Shown in pieces: positions 1 through 7,886 of a stretch of DNA of 9,742 nt. The notes below the pieces were generated by a model, which saw only the letters and a list, made by a program, of their open reading frames with translations, ran no database searches and had not been told where the DNA came from. The position numbers were made by a program, and so were the translations under genes. Origin of the DNA: Candidatus Poribacteria bacterium (GTDB lineage: Bacteria; Poribacteria; WGA-4E; PCPOR2b); NCBI GenBank assembly GCA_027296925.1, contig JAPUIP010000661.1:1-9742 (forward strand), in the 5' to 3' direction. Positions within the stretch are counted from its first letter, which is position 1. Each line of letters starts with the position of its first letter.

Positions 1-164
1 CTCTTCAGAAATGGGGCGATGAATTCCGGCGTCCCCATTTTCATGCCCAGCTTAGCGCACGGGACACGGGGTTGGGACACTTCAACCAGCCCGTCGCCCA
101 CCCGAAAAACATCTCCAATGTGAACGGTATCCTCTTGCATCCCTTCCACCGTCAAGTTTTCGCC
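1..164 (-). pseudogene. Truncated second copy of the YiiM-like MOSC gene (runs off the left edge)
   Basis: This stretch aligns without gaps to 1416-1579 inside the intact MOSC gene, at a constant offset of 1415. There are seven mismatches in 164 bases (positions 8, 33, 45, 48, 93, 105 and 108). Read on the minus strand it encodes residues 86-139 of the MOSC protein, including the conserved cysteine of the PCAKLG motif, and every mismatch is a third-position synonymous change. At 165 the homology stops abruptly and HsdS-like sequence begins, so the N-terminal 85 residues are missing. The MOSC reading frame has no nearby usable start and meets a stop at 252-254. The C-terminal part may continue to the left of the window. 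It is therefore a broken copy, although the silent-only divergence suggests that both copies were long under protein-level selection or that one came from a related genome. Confidence 0.85.
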
Positions 165-316
165 CGTGTCTGAGAACCGTCGATTGTTTCTCGCTCGTAT
201 GCTCCTTCTCCCCACCACTTGACTCCAATGGTGCGATACTGAACTCCCGGCTCAACATGCACTGGACGAGAGACAGGTTCACAAAGTTCACTGAGCGGTA
301 TTTCTGGGAATCTCAT
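152..316 (-). pseudogene. 5' fragment of a type I restriction specificity subunit (HsdS-like), fused into MOSC sequence
   Basis: An ATG at 314-316 opens 54 codons ending in TGA at 152-154. The product begins MRFPEIPLSELCEPV and continues with YRTIGVKWWGEGAYERETI, then SQTRAKT. From recall of the family, this is the start of the first target-recognition domain of HsdS proteins, where a YR-x-(I/L)-GV-x-(W/Y)-x-GEG motif and a later KTL segment are typical. HsdS subunits are normally around 400 residues, so nearly all of the protein is lost. Codons 1-50 lie in unique sequence. The frame then runs into the MOSC fragment, and the shared bases create the stop. The start lies 19 bases after the DUF5615 stop, with a GAGGAG-like ribosome site about 14 bases upstream. 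A functional specificity subunit cannot be made from this. Confidence 0.72.
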
Positions 317-335
317 ATTTGCTTTTCGCGTCTCC

Positions 336-671
336 TCAGATGTATTCCACCTGATTTGCCATATCTTCCGGGTCTAATGCGTCCCACATGAAAATCAGAC
401 TTTGTATCATGTCACCAATCGTACGTGCGCCCCTGGCACAATAAACAATGCCAGCATAATTCACACCCGCATGATGCCACCTCAAAAAGTCATTGTCCTG
501 CGTGAAGATGACCCGCTGTTCCCTTCGTGCAAAGTTGAGATGTTCTTCATCGGAAGCACCGATAAGCTCGGCTTCAGATGTGGTGGTCACGTCAATCCCT
601 TCACGTCTTAACCCATCGGCAATCGCACGTGGAATGTGTTCATCAAGATGGAATGTTATCGTTCTTGGCAT
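336..671 (-). CDS. DUF5615 PIN-like protein, putative toxin partner
   Basis: The 111-residue product has the look of the DUF5615 (Mut7-C/PIN-like) family. It shows an N-terminal acidic LDEHIP motif (Asp10, Glu11), a central acidic patch (Asp41-Glu43) and TQDNDF (Asp59, Asp61), followed by a hydrophobic strand with GIVYCARG. In PIN-fold nucleases such acidic residues hold the metal, and DUF5615 proteins are commonly encoded next to DUF433 proteins as presumed toxin-antitoxin pairs. That is exactly the arrangement here: its start overlaps the end of the DUF433 gene by 29 bases. A ribosome site AGGGAG sits just upstream of the ATG at 669-671. The gene is full length for the family and ends in TGA. 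Nuclease activity and the toxin role are inferred from family and context, not shown by the sequence. Confidence 0.85.
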   Translation of the reverse strand: MPRTITFHLDEHIPRAIADGLRREGIDVTTTSEAELIGASDEEHLNFARREQRVIFTQDNDFLRWHHAGVNYAGIVYCARGARTIGDMIQSLIFMWDALDPEDMANQVEYI

Positions 672-972
672 TCCGCTCCCTTAACTTCTGCTGGACCAGG
701 GACGGTGTTTTCGCTTTCATCTCTTTATAGAATGCTCTCTCTTCCCGAATGTCCTGACGGATCTCTTCCTGATTATCGTAATAATATACCAGTGCCGCAT
801 GGACATCAGCCAGGGTTATCGGAAGCTGGTTCACAATCTCTTCGGGTGACCTGCCCCAGTGTTCATAATCGATGACAATATCCTGAACGCGGATGCGATG
901 CCCGGCGATACGTGGCTTTCCCCCACACGTACCGGGGGTGATTTCGATGTGTGATTTGATGCGTTTGTCCAT
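643..972 (-). CDS. DUF433 protein, putative antitoxin/DNA-binding partner
   Basis: The 109-residue product carries the DUF433 hallmark near residues 12-35: ITPGTCGGKPRIAGHRI followed by RVQDIV. The expected helical segment with SPEEIVNQLP and DVHAALVYYYDN comes after it. DUF433 is a small helix-turn-helix-like domain usually paired with DUF5615 and thought to act as antitoxin or autorepressor; this role is inference. The C-terminal tail beyond about residue 75 is charged (EEIRQDIREER, then KLRERNAK) and may be the partner-binding part. The start is supported by AGAGGA eight bases upstream of the ATG at 970-972. The end overlaps the DUF5615 start by 29 bases, so the two are translationally coupled. 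It lies directly after a fragment that resembles hsdM, so the pair may once have sat inside a restriction-modification operon. Confidence 0.87.
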   Translation of the reverse strand: MDKRIKSHIEITPGTCGGKPRIAGHRIRVQDIVIDYEHWGRSPEEIVNQLPITLADVHAALVYYYDNQEEIRQDIREERAFYKEMKAKTPSLVQQKLRERNAKNDNIPS

Positions 973-985
973 GGTGTTGTCCTCT

Positions 986-1129
986 TCACGTTTGGTGACG
1001 CATCGCTTCGTCGTTGTTGATGAAAGCGATCAGGTCGTCGCCCTTGATACCGTTGTCCTCATCGGCTGCCCAATCCCGCCAGCGATAGGACGGTTCAACC
1101 GCGGGGCGGAACGTCTGACTTTCTAAAAG
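986..1129 (-). pseudogene. Probable fragment of a type I methyltransferase subunit (HsdM-like)
   Basis: No start codon with a ribosome site is visible, but one minus-strand frame is open from about 1162 to a TGA at 986-988. It encodes LLESQTFRPAVEPSYRWRDW and then AADEDNGIKGDDLIAFINND, ending EAMRHQT. The pattern YRW-x-DWA-x-DE-x(4-5)-GDDLI-x-FINND is how I remember the linker ahead of the N-6 adenine methylase domain in some HsdM subunits. The composition looks like real protein, with a balanced amphipathic pattern. It is followed after 13 bases by the DUF433 start, and further on by the HsdS-like fragment, so the M-to-S gene order is kept. The upstream boundary of the fragment is uncertain, somewhere in 1115-1162. 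The family assignment rests on memory and needs a profile search. Confidence 0.45.
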
Positions 1130-1180
1130 GGGGTTGCAAAAAGCAGCGATTACAGACGCAGATTATCAAAGCCCATCAAA

Positions 1181-1834
1181 TCAACCTGTTGAGTCTTTCA
1201 CCAAAAGCGCCTCGAACGATTTACGCCAACTCGATGCTAGCGCCGGAATGCGCAACGCCTTCTTAGCGCCCTCAAGGTTCGTCTTGTCGAAATGGAGCAG
1301 ATGGACGATCGCCTTCACCGTCATCTGTTCGGGCCCGACTTTGACGCGCTCAATGGCATCGCCGGCGCTGACCTCGCTTTCCTCCAAAACCCGCACATAA
1401 AATCCGACACGCCCGCTCTTCAAAAATGGGGCGATGAATTCCGGCGTTCCCATTTTCATTCCTAGCTTAGCGCACGGGACACGGGGTTGGGACACTTCAA
1501 CCAGCCCATCGCCCACCCGGAACACATCTCCAATGTGAACGGTATCCTCTTGCATCCCTTCCACCGTCAAGTTTTCGCCGAACTGTCCATAAGTCAAATT
1601 GTCCCGACCGAGCTCGGACTTCCAGTGTTCGTAATTCTCAATCGAGTAGATGTAGACCGCTTTGTCGATACCGCCATGCACGGCGGTATTCCCTTGACCG
1701 TCCCCGTCGATGTTCAGCCGCCGCATCATGACCCGCCCCTGCACCGGCGCTTTGAAAATGCCTGTCCGTATGGTTTCCCCTCTGTACGAAACCTCCTTGG
1801 GTTGTGAAACATTCACCGATAAGACCTTCATCAT
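1181..1834 (-). CDS. yiiM: YiiM-like MOSC domain protein
   Basis: The 217-residue product has the two-part YiiM layout. A MOSC domain spans about residues 20-160 and a C-terminal three-helix (3-alpha) region about 163-212. Visible MOSC features are GNTAVHGGIDKAVYIYS, YGQFGENLTVEG and the invariant cysteine in PCAKLG (Cys121), which in this family is the presumed ligand for the molybdenum cofactor. E. coli YiiM, of similar length, reduces N-hydroxylated base analogues such as 6-N-hydroxylaminopurine; the same detoxifying role is inferred here. Two ATGs are adjacent (1832-1834 and 1829-1831); GAGG lies six bases before the first. The gene follows bioB by 39 bases in the same direction and may share its transcript. 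Its codons 86-139 are repeated in the truncated copy at the left edge of the window. Confidence 0.88.
   Translation of the reverse strand: MMKVLSVNVSQPKEVSYRGETIRTGIFKAPVQGRVMMRRLNIDGDGQGNTAVHGGIDKAVYIYSIENYEHWKSELGRDNLTYGQFGENLTVEGMQEDTVHIGDVFRVGDGLVEVSQPRVPCAKLGMKMGTPEFIAPFLKSGRVGFYVRVLEESEVSAGDAIERVKVGPEQMTVKAIVHLLHFDKTNLEGAKKALRIPALASSWRKSFEALLVKDSTG
1416..1579. repeat. Direct repeat partner of positions 1-164
   Basis: This internal part of the MOSC gene is repeated 1415 bases to the left with no indels and about 96 percent identity. The true repeat may be longer, because the left copy reaches the window edge. The segment between the copies contains the restriction-modification remnants, the DUF433/DUF5615 pair and the MOSC 3' end. 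Recombination between the copies could remove or circularise that segment. Confidence 0.9.
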
Positions 1835-1873
1835 TTCACGCCTCGCAAAAAATTAGTCTAGCGATTCACTTTC

Positions 1874-2962
1874 TCATTGTCGTTGCATGCGGGGTCTGAG
1901 CGCTTTGATATCTTTGATCACGTCCCGCGGATCGCCACCTGTCAATATGCTTTCTTCCTGCTTCAAAAGATCTTCTACAGAGCGATCTCCTTCGATGGTA
2001 AAGCCCGCATCTTTGATCATGCGGATCGTGCGCATCCTTGAAGCGCCCTTTGCGTTCAGGTAACCATCGATAAAAAGTGAGTTGGCTGGATAGAGCGCCA
2101 TGACCTCCATACTCCGCAGGTGCACTTCTCGGCCCGCAGCGATTCGGATCTCGGTTTCTGGATTCAAAAAACGGTACAGGCATAAGACCCGTAGACAATA
2201 TTCTGGACTGAGCTCGGAGACCTCCGACAGCGCATTTCCTTGAAATGGGAGGAGAAAATTGACGGGTATCGACTGGACTTTGAACTGTCGTAATGTTTTG
2301 GCCACATCGATGATATCCGCCGCCTTTTCGCCCATCCCCACGATGAGCCCAGAACACAGTTCAATACCAGCCGCTTGGGCTGCATTTAATGTATGGATGC
2401 GGTCTTCATAGGTGTGGGTCGTGCAGATGTTGGGGTAATGCGCCTCGGAGGTATTGAGGTTGTGATTCAGTCGATCTAAGCCTGCGTCCTTCAGGATGTG
2501 TGCGCTTTCTTCATCGATCAAGCCTACCGAAACACAAACCTGAATCGGATACCGCGATTTGATCTCCTGAATCAATTTTGCCAACTGCGCGACACGCCTT
2601 TTCGACGGACCGCGGCCGGCAAAGACCATACAGTAGCGATATGCGCCGGACTCGTAAGCCCGTTCGGCCTCAGCCAGCATTTCTGCGTCAGGTTTAAGTG
2701 GGTACGGCTCGATATCGGCATGTGATGACCTCGCCTGCGCACAGTAGCCACAGTCTTCGGGGCAGTAGCCATTTTGGGCATTGTTGATGATGTGGAGTTG
2801 CACCGTGGTGCCGGTGTACGTCTTGCGCACCTGATAGGCGGCATCCAGTAGCGGAAGGAGTTCGATCTCCGGTGCGGTTAAGATCTGCAGACACAATTCG
2901 TCCGAAAGGGTTGCTCCACGTAGGCTTGTTTGCACAAGTTCATGATAAAGTGTTCGTTCCAT
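1874..2962 (-). CDS. bioB: Biotin synthase BioB
   Basis: The 362-residue product is a radical-SAM enzyme that inserts sulfur into dethiobiotin, the last step of biotin synthesis, in the cytoplasm. The [4Fe-4S] site is the CPEDCGYC motif (Cys67, Cys71, Cys74). The [2Fe-2S] cluster ligands of BioB match Cys111 (YRYCMVFAGRG), Cys143 (QVCVSVG) and Cys203 (ELCSGLIVGMGE), with an arginine in the IRIAAGRE segment near 273-278 as the likely fourth ligand. The NHNLNTS motif at 167-172 is also typical. Length is normal. The start is fixed because a TAG lies immediately before the ATG, in frame, and AGGAGG stands 13 bases upstream. No other biotin genes are in the window. It begins 69 bases after sbcC ends, so co-transcription is possible but unproven. 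Confidence 0.96.
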   Translation of the reverse strand: MERTLYHELVQTSLRGATLSDELCLQILTAPEIELLPLLDAAYQVRKTYTGTTVQLHIINNAQNGYCPEDCGYCAQARSSHADIEPYPLKPDAEMLAEAERAYESGAYRYCMVFAGRGPSKRRVAQLAKLIQEIKSRYPIQVCVSVGLIDEESAHILKDAGLDRLNHNLNTSEAHYPNICTTHTYEDRIHTLNAAQAAGIELCSGLIVGMGEKAADIIDVAKTLRQFKVQSIPVNFLLPFQGNALSEVSELSPEYCLRVLCLYRFLNPETEIRIAAGREVHLRSMEVMALYPANSLFIDGYLNAKGASRMRTIRMIKDAGFTIEGDRSVEDLLKQEESILTGGDPRDVIKDIKALRPRMQRQ

Positions 2963-2975
2963 CTATCGCTTAAAT

Positions 2976-2981
2976 CCTCCT
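2976..2981 (-). promoter_or_regulatory. Ribosome binding site of bioB
   Basis: A full AGGAGG on the minus strand lies 13 bases ahead of the bioB ATG, a slightly long spacing. The in-frame TAG directly before the ATG excludes any earlier start, so this site decides the annotation. Confidence 0.7.
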
Positions 2982-3031
2982 AAATCTGTTTGAAATCAAT
3001 GTCCGGTCCATTCGGTGTTTCCCAACCAATC

Positions 3032-6000
3032 TCAGCCACCCGGACTACGGACACGGAGCGTCGAACTCCCGTTGCCCAACTTTTCGACGACAATCTGGAC
3101 AGGGATGCGCCGCGTCAGTTCTCCGACATGACTGATGACGATGATGCTTCTGCCGGTAAGCCGAAGGCCTTCCAACGCCGAGATTGCAATGTCGAGCGTC
3201 TGCGTGTCGAGTGTGCCAAACCCCTCGTCGAGGAAAAGCGAGTTGAGTTGCGTTCGCCCTCTGCTCATTTCCGACAGCGCGAGCGCCAGCGAAAGGCTCG
3301 TCAAAAACGACTCTCCGCCCGACAGCGTTTCGACGGGACGCTCCTCGTTCGCGTTCCACTTGTCGATTACGACCATGTCCCTCATGCTTTCTACCCTCAA
3401 GGCGTAGCGGTCTGTCAAGCGTTCCAACTGCTGATTGGTCAAGCGGATGAGCCGATCAAACGTGCGTTGTAACGCAAAATTCCGTAGCTTATTATCGCCA
3501 ATTGCTTTCTGGAGATTTTCCCACCGATCCTTTTCTTGAAGGGCTTGCTCCAATCCGGCGGCCTGCTTTTCCCGTTTGCGTCGATTTTCCTCCATGTTGG
3601 AGATCATTTTCCGGAGCTCCCCGATCCGCTCGGTGTTGGATCTGATCTGCGCGGCGAGTTCTTTCTCTGACGCTTGAAGGCGTTCCATCACCTGTGGGTC
3701 AAACGGTTGCTCGGCGAAGACCGCTTCATGCGAAGCAATCGCCGCCTCAATCGTGCGCAGATCCTGCCGATACTGATCGATCTCATCTGCCGTTACCTTC
3801 AGCCACGCATCATCACGAAATGCGCGCGCGTGCGCCTCCGGCGAATCGAAGCCCGCATCCGCCAACGCCAGCCGGTACACCTGTTGCGCTGCGTTGAATT
3901 TCTCATGACATTCAGCGCAGTAAGATTCTGACCGATCTTTGTGAGCCTGTGCCTTGATTCGCTTCTCGTTTTGCTGGCGTGACGCTTCCTCAGCGTGATT
4001 CCGCGCCTCCGTTTTCGCCCTCACCTCTGCCTCAAGCTTCCGGATGGCTTCCGCCGCTTTCAGTCCATCCGTCTTCGCCTCTGCGGCAGCGAGTAACTTT
4101 TCACTTTCTGCCCGATAGCGCGCGATCTCTGTTTCAAGCCCATCTTTGCGACGACCTTCGGATTCGAGTTGTCTGGCATTACCCTCAGTTTTAACGCGGA
4201 GTTGATTCAGCCGGGACTGCTTATCACTCAGACGCTTTTCACACTCTCTGACGGCATCGATCCATTCCTCGAATTGATCGAGTGCGTTTTGCGGCTTATG
4301 TTCACGAAAGGCGTCGGGCACGCATTCCCAAAATCGCAGTTCAATCGCTTCGATCTCCTCGTTCAAGCCACTGAGTTCGTCGGTGAGCCGATGAAGTTGC
4401 GCCTTGAAATCTCTCAGACCCGCTTCCGCACTTTGGATCTTTTCCGCTTGATTGGTGAGATTCTGGGTGACGAATTTCTGATCACTTAACGCTTTCGTAT
4501 GTGCCGTGATCGCCGATTGCCACTGATCTAGACAAGATTCCGCTTCGCCGATTTCAGCATCGATATGTTTCAGGGAGATCTCAGCCTCCGGATAGACCAC
4601 GCGCCACCGCTCCTCCTTTAACGCAACTTCTTCATCAAATGTGCCAATCCGCTTTTGCAGTTCATCAATCCCCATGAGGAGGTCGCCCCGGTTTTTTTGG
4701 GTGAGTGCGTGTTGCCCCTGCAAATGACCGTGGCGCTCTTGCGCTGTTTGCAGTTCCACTTCAGCCGCTGCAAGCGCACGCCGCGCGTGTTCAATCTGTT
4801 CTTCGCCCTCGGCTTCGTCCTTATCCGCCCAAGGGTGCTCAAGCGCCCCACATACCGGACAGGGCTGATCGGCATGCAGATGCTCCTTCCGCAGTGGAAT
4901 CGCCTGATTCGCAATCAAGGCGTATTTTTCATCCGATTGGCACTGCTTCACGATTGCCTCTGCAAGCGCAACATCTTTGGTCTGCAACTCCAACGATCGC
5001 GCAATCTCCACGAGCCTCGCTTCCGCTTCATTCAAAGCCTCACGCTGCTGTTCTAGTTGCTGTAGCACTTCACCGCGTTGGCGCACCGCATTCTCGTACT
5101 CGCTCGCGCGCGGGCGCATCTGTTGGGCGACTTGCTTCTGAGTCTGCCAATTTTCCACACCGCCCCGAGCCTGCCAGTCCTGCAGTTCCAATTCCGTCTC
5201 TGTTAAGGCCGCATCAGCGGCCCGTCTTTCATCAAAAAGGGCTTCTCGCTGTTTTTCTAAAGCAACCAGATCGCGTTCTCGTTGCGCAATTCTCGAACCC
5301 AGTTCACTCAGATCTTTCGACTTGTCCCCCTGGGCCTTCCACTTTTCCGTCAGCGTGGCAAAGTGCGCCTTCGCCCGAGTGAATCGTTGATCGCTATCCG
5401 CCGGTAGGGAGTGCGTGCGGAGGAAGGTCTGGTCGGCTTCGAGCCCCCCTTCCAAATCCACCTGCTCTGCTTTTTGCGACGCCAATTCTTGCGATAATGC
5501 ATCAATCGCCGCTTCGATCGCTTTCAGATCATCTTCACGTTTGGCCGCTTCCTCCAACTGCGCTTGCGCTCGGTTCTCTTCATCGCGCGCCTTGTTGTAT
5601 GTCTCCATGTTGGCGTCGCGGGTCGCGAGCACCGATTGATACTGCGCCTCAATTTGGTCAAACGCCGCGTGCTCGGCATCGTACTCGTTCTGTGCGTTTT
5701 CCAGTCCTTGCTCTGCTTGAACTAACGCATTTTGCGCCGCTTCAAGATTCTGTTTCTCCCGCTGAAACGCCTGCTGCTCTGCGCGCAAAGCAGCGGCACG
5801 CTGTGCTTCTTTAAGTTCCGTTTGGGACCGCTCGATTTCGCACTGCCTTTGCAGGAGCAGCTTCTGCCGTGCTTTTGCATCAATGTGTTGCCGGTGCGCT
5901 TCGATCCGCTGTTTCTCCTGCTCGATCCGTTGGCGATTTTTCTGCTGTTGGTGTTCGAGACATTGAGTTGTGGTTTCCAACTCCGCCTGTTGCTGTCGCG

Positions 6001-6658
6001 CCGCCTCAATCTCCGCTGACGTCACGGCAGGGATTCCGTTGAATACGGTTTCGATCTTCTCATGCTCGCTTCGCACTGCTCTGATTTTGTCGCTCAACGG
6101 TCGCCTGAGCTTATCGTAGATGTCCACGCCTGTGGTCGCTTCCAGGATTTTTCGTCTCGTATCGGCGTCCGCCTTCAGAAACGCAGCGAACTGCCCCTGT
6201 GCGAGCAACACCGAACGGCTGAACGATTCAAAATCTAATCCCAGAATGTCCTGTACCGCTTTGCTGTGCGATGACCGCCGGTCACTGATCAGCGTGCCTG
6301 TATCCAAATTCTCCAGCTTGACCTTCGGGGTGTCAAGTTCTCCATTGCGTTTTCGCCGCACACGCCACTCAGAGAGATAGCGAGTACCGTTCGCCTCAAA
6401 GATGACCTCCGCAAATCCTTCCCTCTTCCCTTGACTCAATAGATTGCCGGGGTTCTGGTTGCCCGTGCTCGAGAGGCGTGGCGTTCTGTTATATAAGGCA
6501 ACACACAACGCATCGAGCAGCGTTGTCTTGCCCGATCCAGTCGGTCCAGTGATTGCCAGCAGTGAGGCATCTTTCAAATGAGGGTCTTCGGCGAAATCCA
6601 GTTCAATTTTCCGTTGGAAGCTATTTAAGTTTTCAAGCGCGAGTTTTTGTAGCTTCAT
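3032..6658 (-). CDS. sbcC: Exonuclease subunit SbcC (Rad50-like SMC ATPase)
   Basis: The 1208-residue product is the ATPase half of the SbcCD nuclease, which opens hairpins and trims protein-blocked or broken DNA ends. The N-terminal ATPase half has Walker A GPTGSGKTT (38-46) and a Q-loop in LLAQGQFAAFLKA (about 154-156). Two long coiled-coil arms, rich in Glu, Gln and Ala, run from about 175 to 590 and from 620 to 1030. Between them is the zinc hook CPVC (Cys600, Cys603), almost at the midpoint, which dimerises the complex through zinc. The C-terminal half has the signature LSGGES (1112-1117), Walker B SLFLDEGFGTLD (Asp1144, Glu1145) and the switch histidine His1177 in VISH. All catalytic parts are present. 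It is longer than the E. coli protein (about 1050), the extra length lying in the coils. Its ATG overlaps the sbcD stop by four bases, with GAGGAG just upstream. Confidence 0.96.
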   Translation of the reverse strand: MKLQKLALENLNSFQRKIELDFAEDPHLKDASLLAITGPTGSGKTTLLDALCVALYNRTPRLSSTGNQNPGNLLSQGKREGFAEVIFEANGTRYLSEWRVRRKRNGELDTPKVKLENLDTGTLISDRRSSHSKAVQDILGLDFESFSRSVLLAQGQFAAFLKADADTRRKILEATTGVDIYDKLRRPLSDKIRAVRSEHEKIETVFNGIPAVTSAEIEAARQQQAELETTTQCLEHQQQKNRQRIEQEKQRIEAHRQHIDAKARQKLLLQRQCEIERSQTELKEAQRAAALRAEQQAFQREKQNLEAAQNALVQAEQGLENAQNEYDAEHAAFDQIEAQYQSVLATRDANMETYNKARDEENRAQAQLEEAAKREDDLKAIEAAIDALSQELASQKAEQVDLEGGLEADQTFLRTHSLPADSDQRFTRAKAHFATLTEKWKAQGDKSKDLSELGSRIAQRERDLVALEKQREALFDERRAADAALTETELELQDWQARGGVENWQTQKQVAQQMRPRASEYENAVRQRGEVLQQLEQQREALNEAEARLVEIARSLELQTKDVALAEAIVKQCQSDEKYALIANQAIPLRKEHLHADQPCPVCGALEHPWADKDEAEGEEQIEHARRALAAAEVELQTAQERHGHLQGQHALTQKNRGDLLMGIDELQKRIGTFDEEVALKEERWRVVYPEAEISLKHIDAEIGEAESCLDQWQSAITAHTKALSDQKFVTQNLTNQAEKIQSAEAGLRDFKAQLHRLTDELSGLNEEIEAIELRFWECVPDAFREHKPQNALDQFEEWIDAVRECEKRLSDKQSRLNQLRVKTEGNARQLESEGRRKDGLETEIARYRAESEKLLAAAEAKTDGLKAAEAIRKLEAEVRAKTEARNHAEEASRQQNEKRIKAQAHKDRSESYCAECHEKFNAAQQVYRLALADAGFDSPEAHARAFRDDAWLKVTADEIDQYRQDLRTIEAAIASHEAVFAEQPFDPQVMERLQASEKELAAQIRSNTERIGELRKMISNMEENRRKREKQAAGLEQALQEKDRWENLQKAIGDNKLRNFALQRTFDRLIRLTNQQLERLTDRYALRVESMRDMVVIDKWNANEERPVETLSGGESFLTSLSLALALSEMSRGRTQLNSLFLDEGFGTLDTQTLDIAISALEGLRLTGRSIIVISHVGELTRRIPVQIVVEKLGNGSSTLRVRSPGG

Positions 6659-7845
6659 CCGTTCTCCTCGTCTGTTCGACTGGAAACCATCCCTATCAAG
6701 TCTGTGAAGGTTGATCGGATCTCATCCGGCGCCGCCACACCGTGTTCTGTCTGATAAAATTCGGCGAAAATATCTTCCGGAGATGTCTCAGAAAGCGTTT
6801 CAACAGTTAGATCGGTTTCTTGCTGCTGCACCTCTGGCGGCCTGATCAGCAAGACTTCCCCACCGCGATCGCTGAACGCCCCTCGGATTTTATCCCGGTC
6901 GCCAATCTGCTGCCCGATCAGTTGCACCTCAATGTATTTTCCCCGCCAGTCCCAATCCGCCGAACCGGCTTCAAAGATGATCTGATCGTAATCGCCACGC
7001 ACACGACACAACTCCCTGAAAACTGGAACCGTAATTTCTGTCAGTCGATCTGCGCCCGATCTGTCGAGGTCGAGCAGATACACTTTTTTATCATATTCCG
7101 CTTCCCTAAAGGTCATCGGCAGCGGCGAACCGGCGTATCGAATCGGATAGGCTGTGCCGTTGATGGATTGGGGACGATGCAGATGGCCCAACGCGACATA
7201 ATCGACCGCCTCCGGTAAATCGCTCGCACGGACCGCCGTCGCCCCGCCGATCTGGATGGTTCGCTCAGATCCGCTCTCTTCACCACCGTAAACGACGAAG
7301 TGTCCCATCAGGATTTTCGGTATACCCGCCGGCATCTGCGCAACGCACTGTTGATAGAGCCGTCTCATCGCTTCTCGATATCGTTCCGCTTTTTCGACTT
7401 CCCGCTCAAGTGAAACGTGAGGCAGGATTTCGTTTTCCGACAGATAAGGGACAGCGGCGATGGCCACAGATGAATTGCCGGCGGAGAGTGCAATGACGCA
7501 CGCTCCCGGATCTGGGTCGATTTCTCCAATCACGTGAATTCGACCCATCTTGAGAAATTGCCGTGGGGCAGCCAGACGCATAGGCGAATCGTGGTTGCCG
7601 GCGGTAATCACCGCTTGCGCTTCCGTCTCGCGATATAGTTCAAAGAGAAACTGATAGTAGAGATCTGTTGCTTCGGAGGAGGGCAGCGCCGTATCGAAGA
7701 TGTCTCCCGAAACAAGTAGCACATCAACCGCATGCTCCTGAATCACCGTCAACAGCCAGTCGAGGAATTGGCGATGTTCATCGATGCGATTCCGTTCGTA
7801 AAGTCGATGCCCGATGTGCCAATCCGATGTGTGGAGAATGCGCAT
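6655..7845 (-). CDS. sbcD: Exonuclease subunit SbcD (Mre11-like nuclease)
   Basis: The 396-residue product is the metallophosphoesterase partner of SbcC. All manganese-binding motifs are visible: DWHIG (Asp8, His10), SGDIFD (Asp48), GNHDS (Asn84, His85), MGHF (His182) and GHLH (His221, His223). The region beyond about residue 260 should form the capping and SbcC-binding parts. Length is typical for the family. The stop overlaps the sbcC start as ATGA, so the two are translated together in equal amounts, as expected for a complex. The ATG at 7843-7845 has AGAGG about eleven bases ahead, a moderate ribosome site. The gene is divergent from the candidate plus-strand RNA gene that starts near 7920, so the two promoters must share about 75 bases. 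Confidence 0.95.
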   Translation of the reverse strand: MRILHTSDWHIGHRLYERNRIDEHRQFLDWLLTVIQEHAVDVLLVSGDIFDTALPSSEATDLYYQFLFELYRETEAQAVITAGNHDSPMRLAAPRQFLKMGRIHVIGEIDPDPGACVIALSAGNSSVAIAAVPYLSENEILPHVSLEREVEKAERYREAMRRLYQQCVAQMPAGIPKILMGHFVVYGGEESGSERTIQIGGATAVRASDLPEAVDYVALGHLHRPQSINGTAYPIRYAGSPLPMTFREAEYDKKVYLLDLDRSGADRLTEITVPVFRELCRVRGDYDQIIFEAGSADWDWRGKYIEVQLIGQQIGDRDKIRGAFSDRGGEVLLIRPPEVQQQETDLTVETLSETSPEDIFAEFYQTEHGVAAPDEIRSTFTDLIGMVSSRTDEENG

Positions 7846-7886
7846 GGTGGGTTCGCCTCTAAATGTTCAATCTTGTCAAAAAATCC

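Noticed and set aside
82..291. A 69-codon minus-strand frame crossing the HsdS/MOSC junction
   Set aside because: It is out of frame with both recognised proteins and its product has an odd, Arg/Gly-rich tail; it is a shadow of the two real fragments.
2963..3031. Possible promoter or riboswitch between sbcC and bioB
   Set aside because: The 69 bases hold a ribosome site but no convincing promoter pair or conserved structure that I can see.
4705..5382. A 225-codon plus-strand frame opposite sbcC
   Set aside because: Its Pro/Ala/Arg/Ser-rich product is what the complement of a Glu/Gln/Ala-rich coiled coil yields, and no ribosome site or domain is visible.
7874..7879. TTGACA on the minus strand, a possible -35 box for sbcD
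   Set aside because: No acceptable -10 hexamer lies 16-18 bases downstream, and the position would leave almost no leader before the sbcD start.
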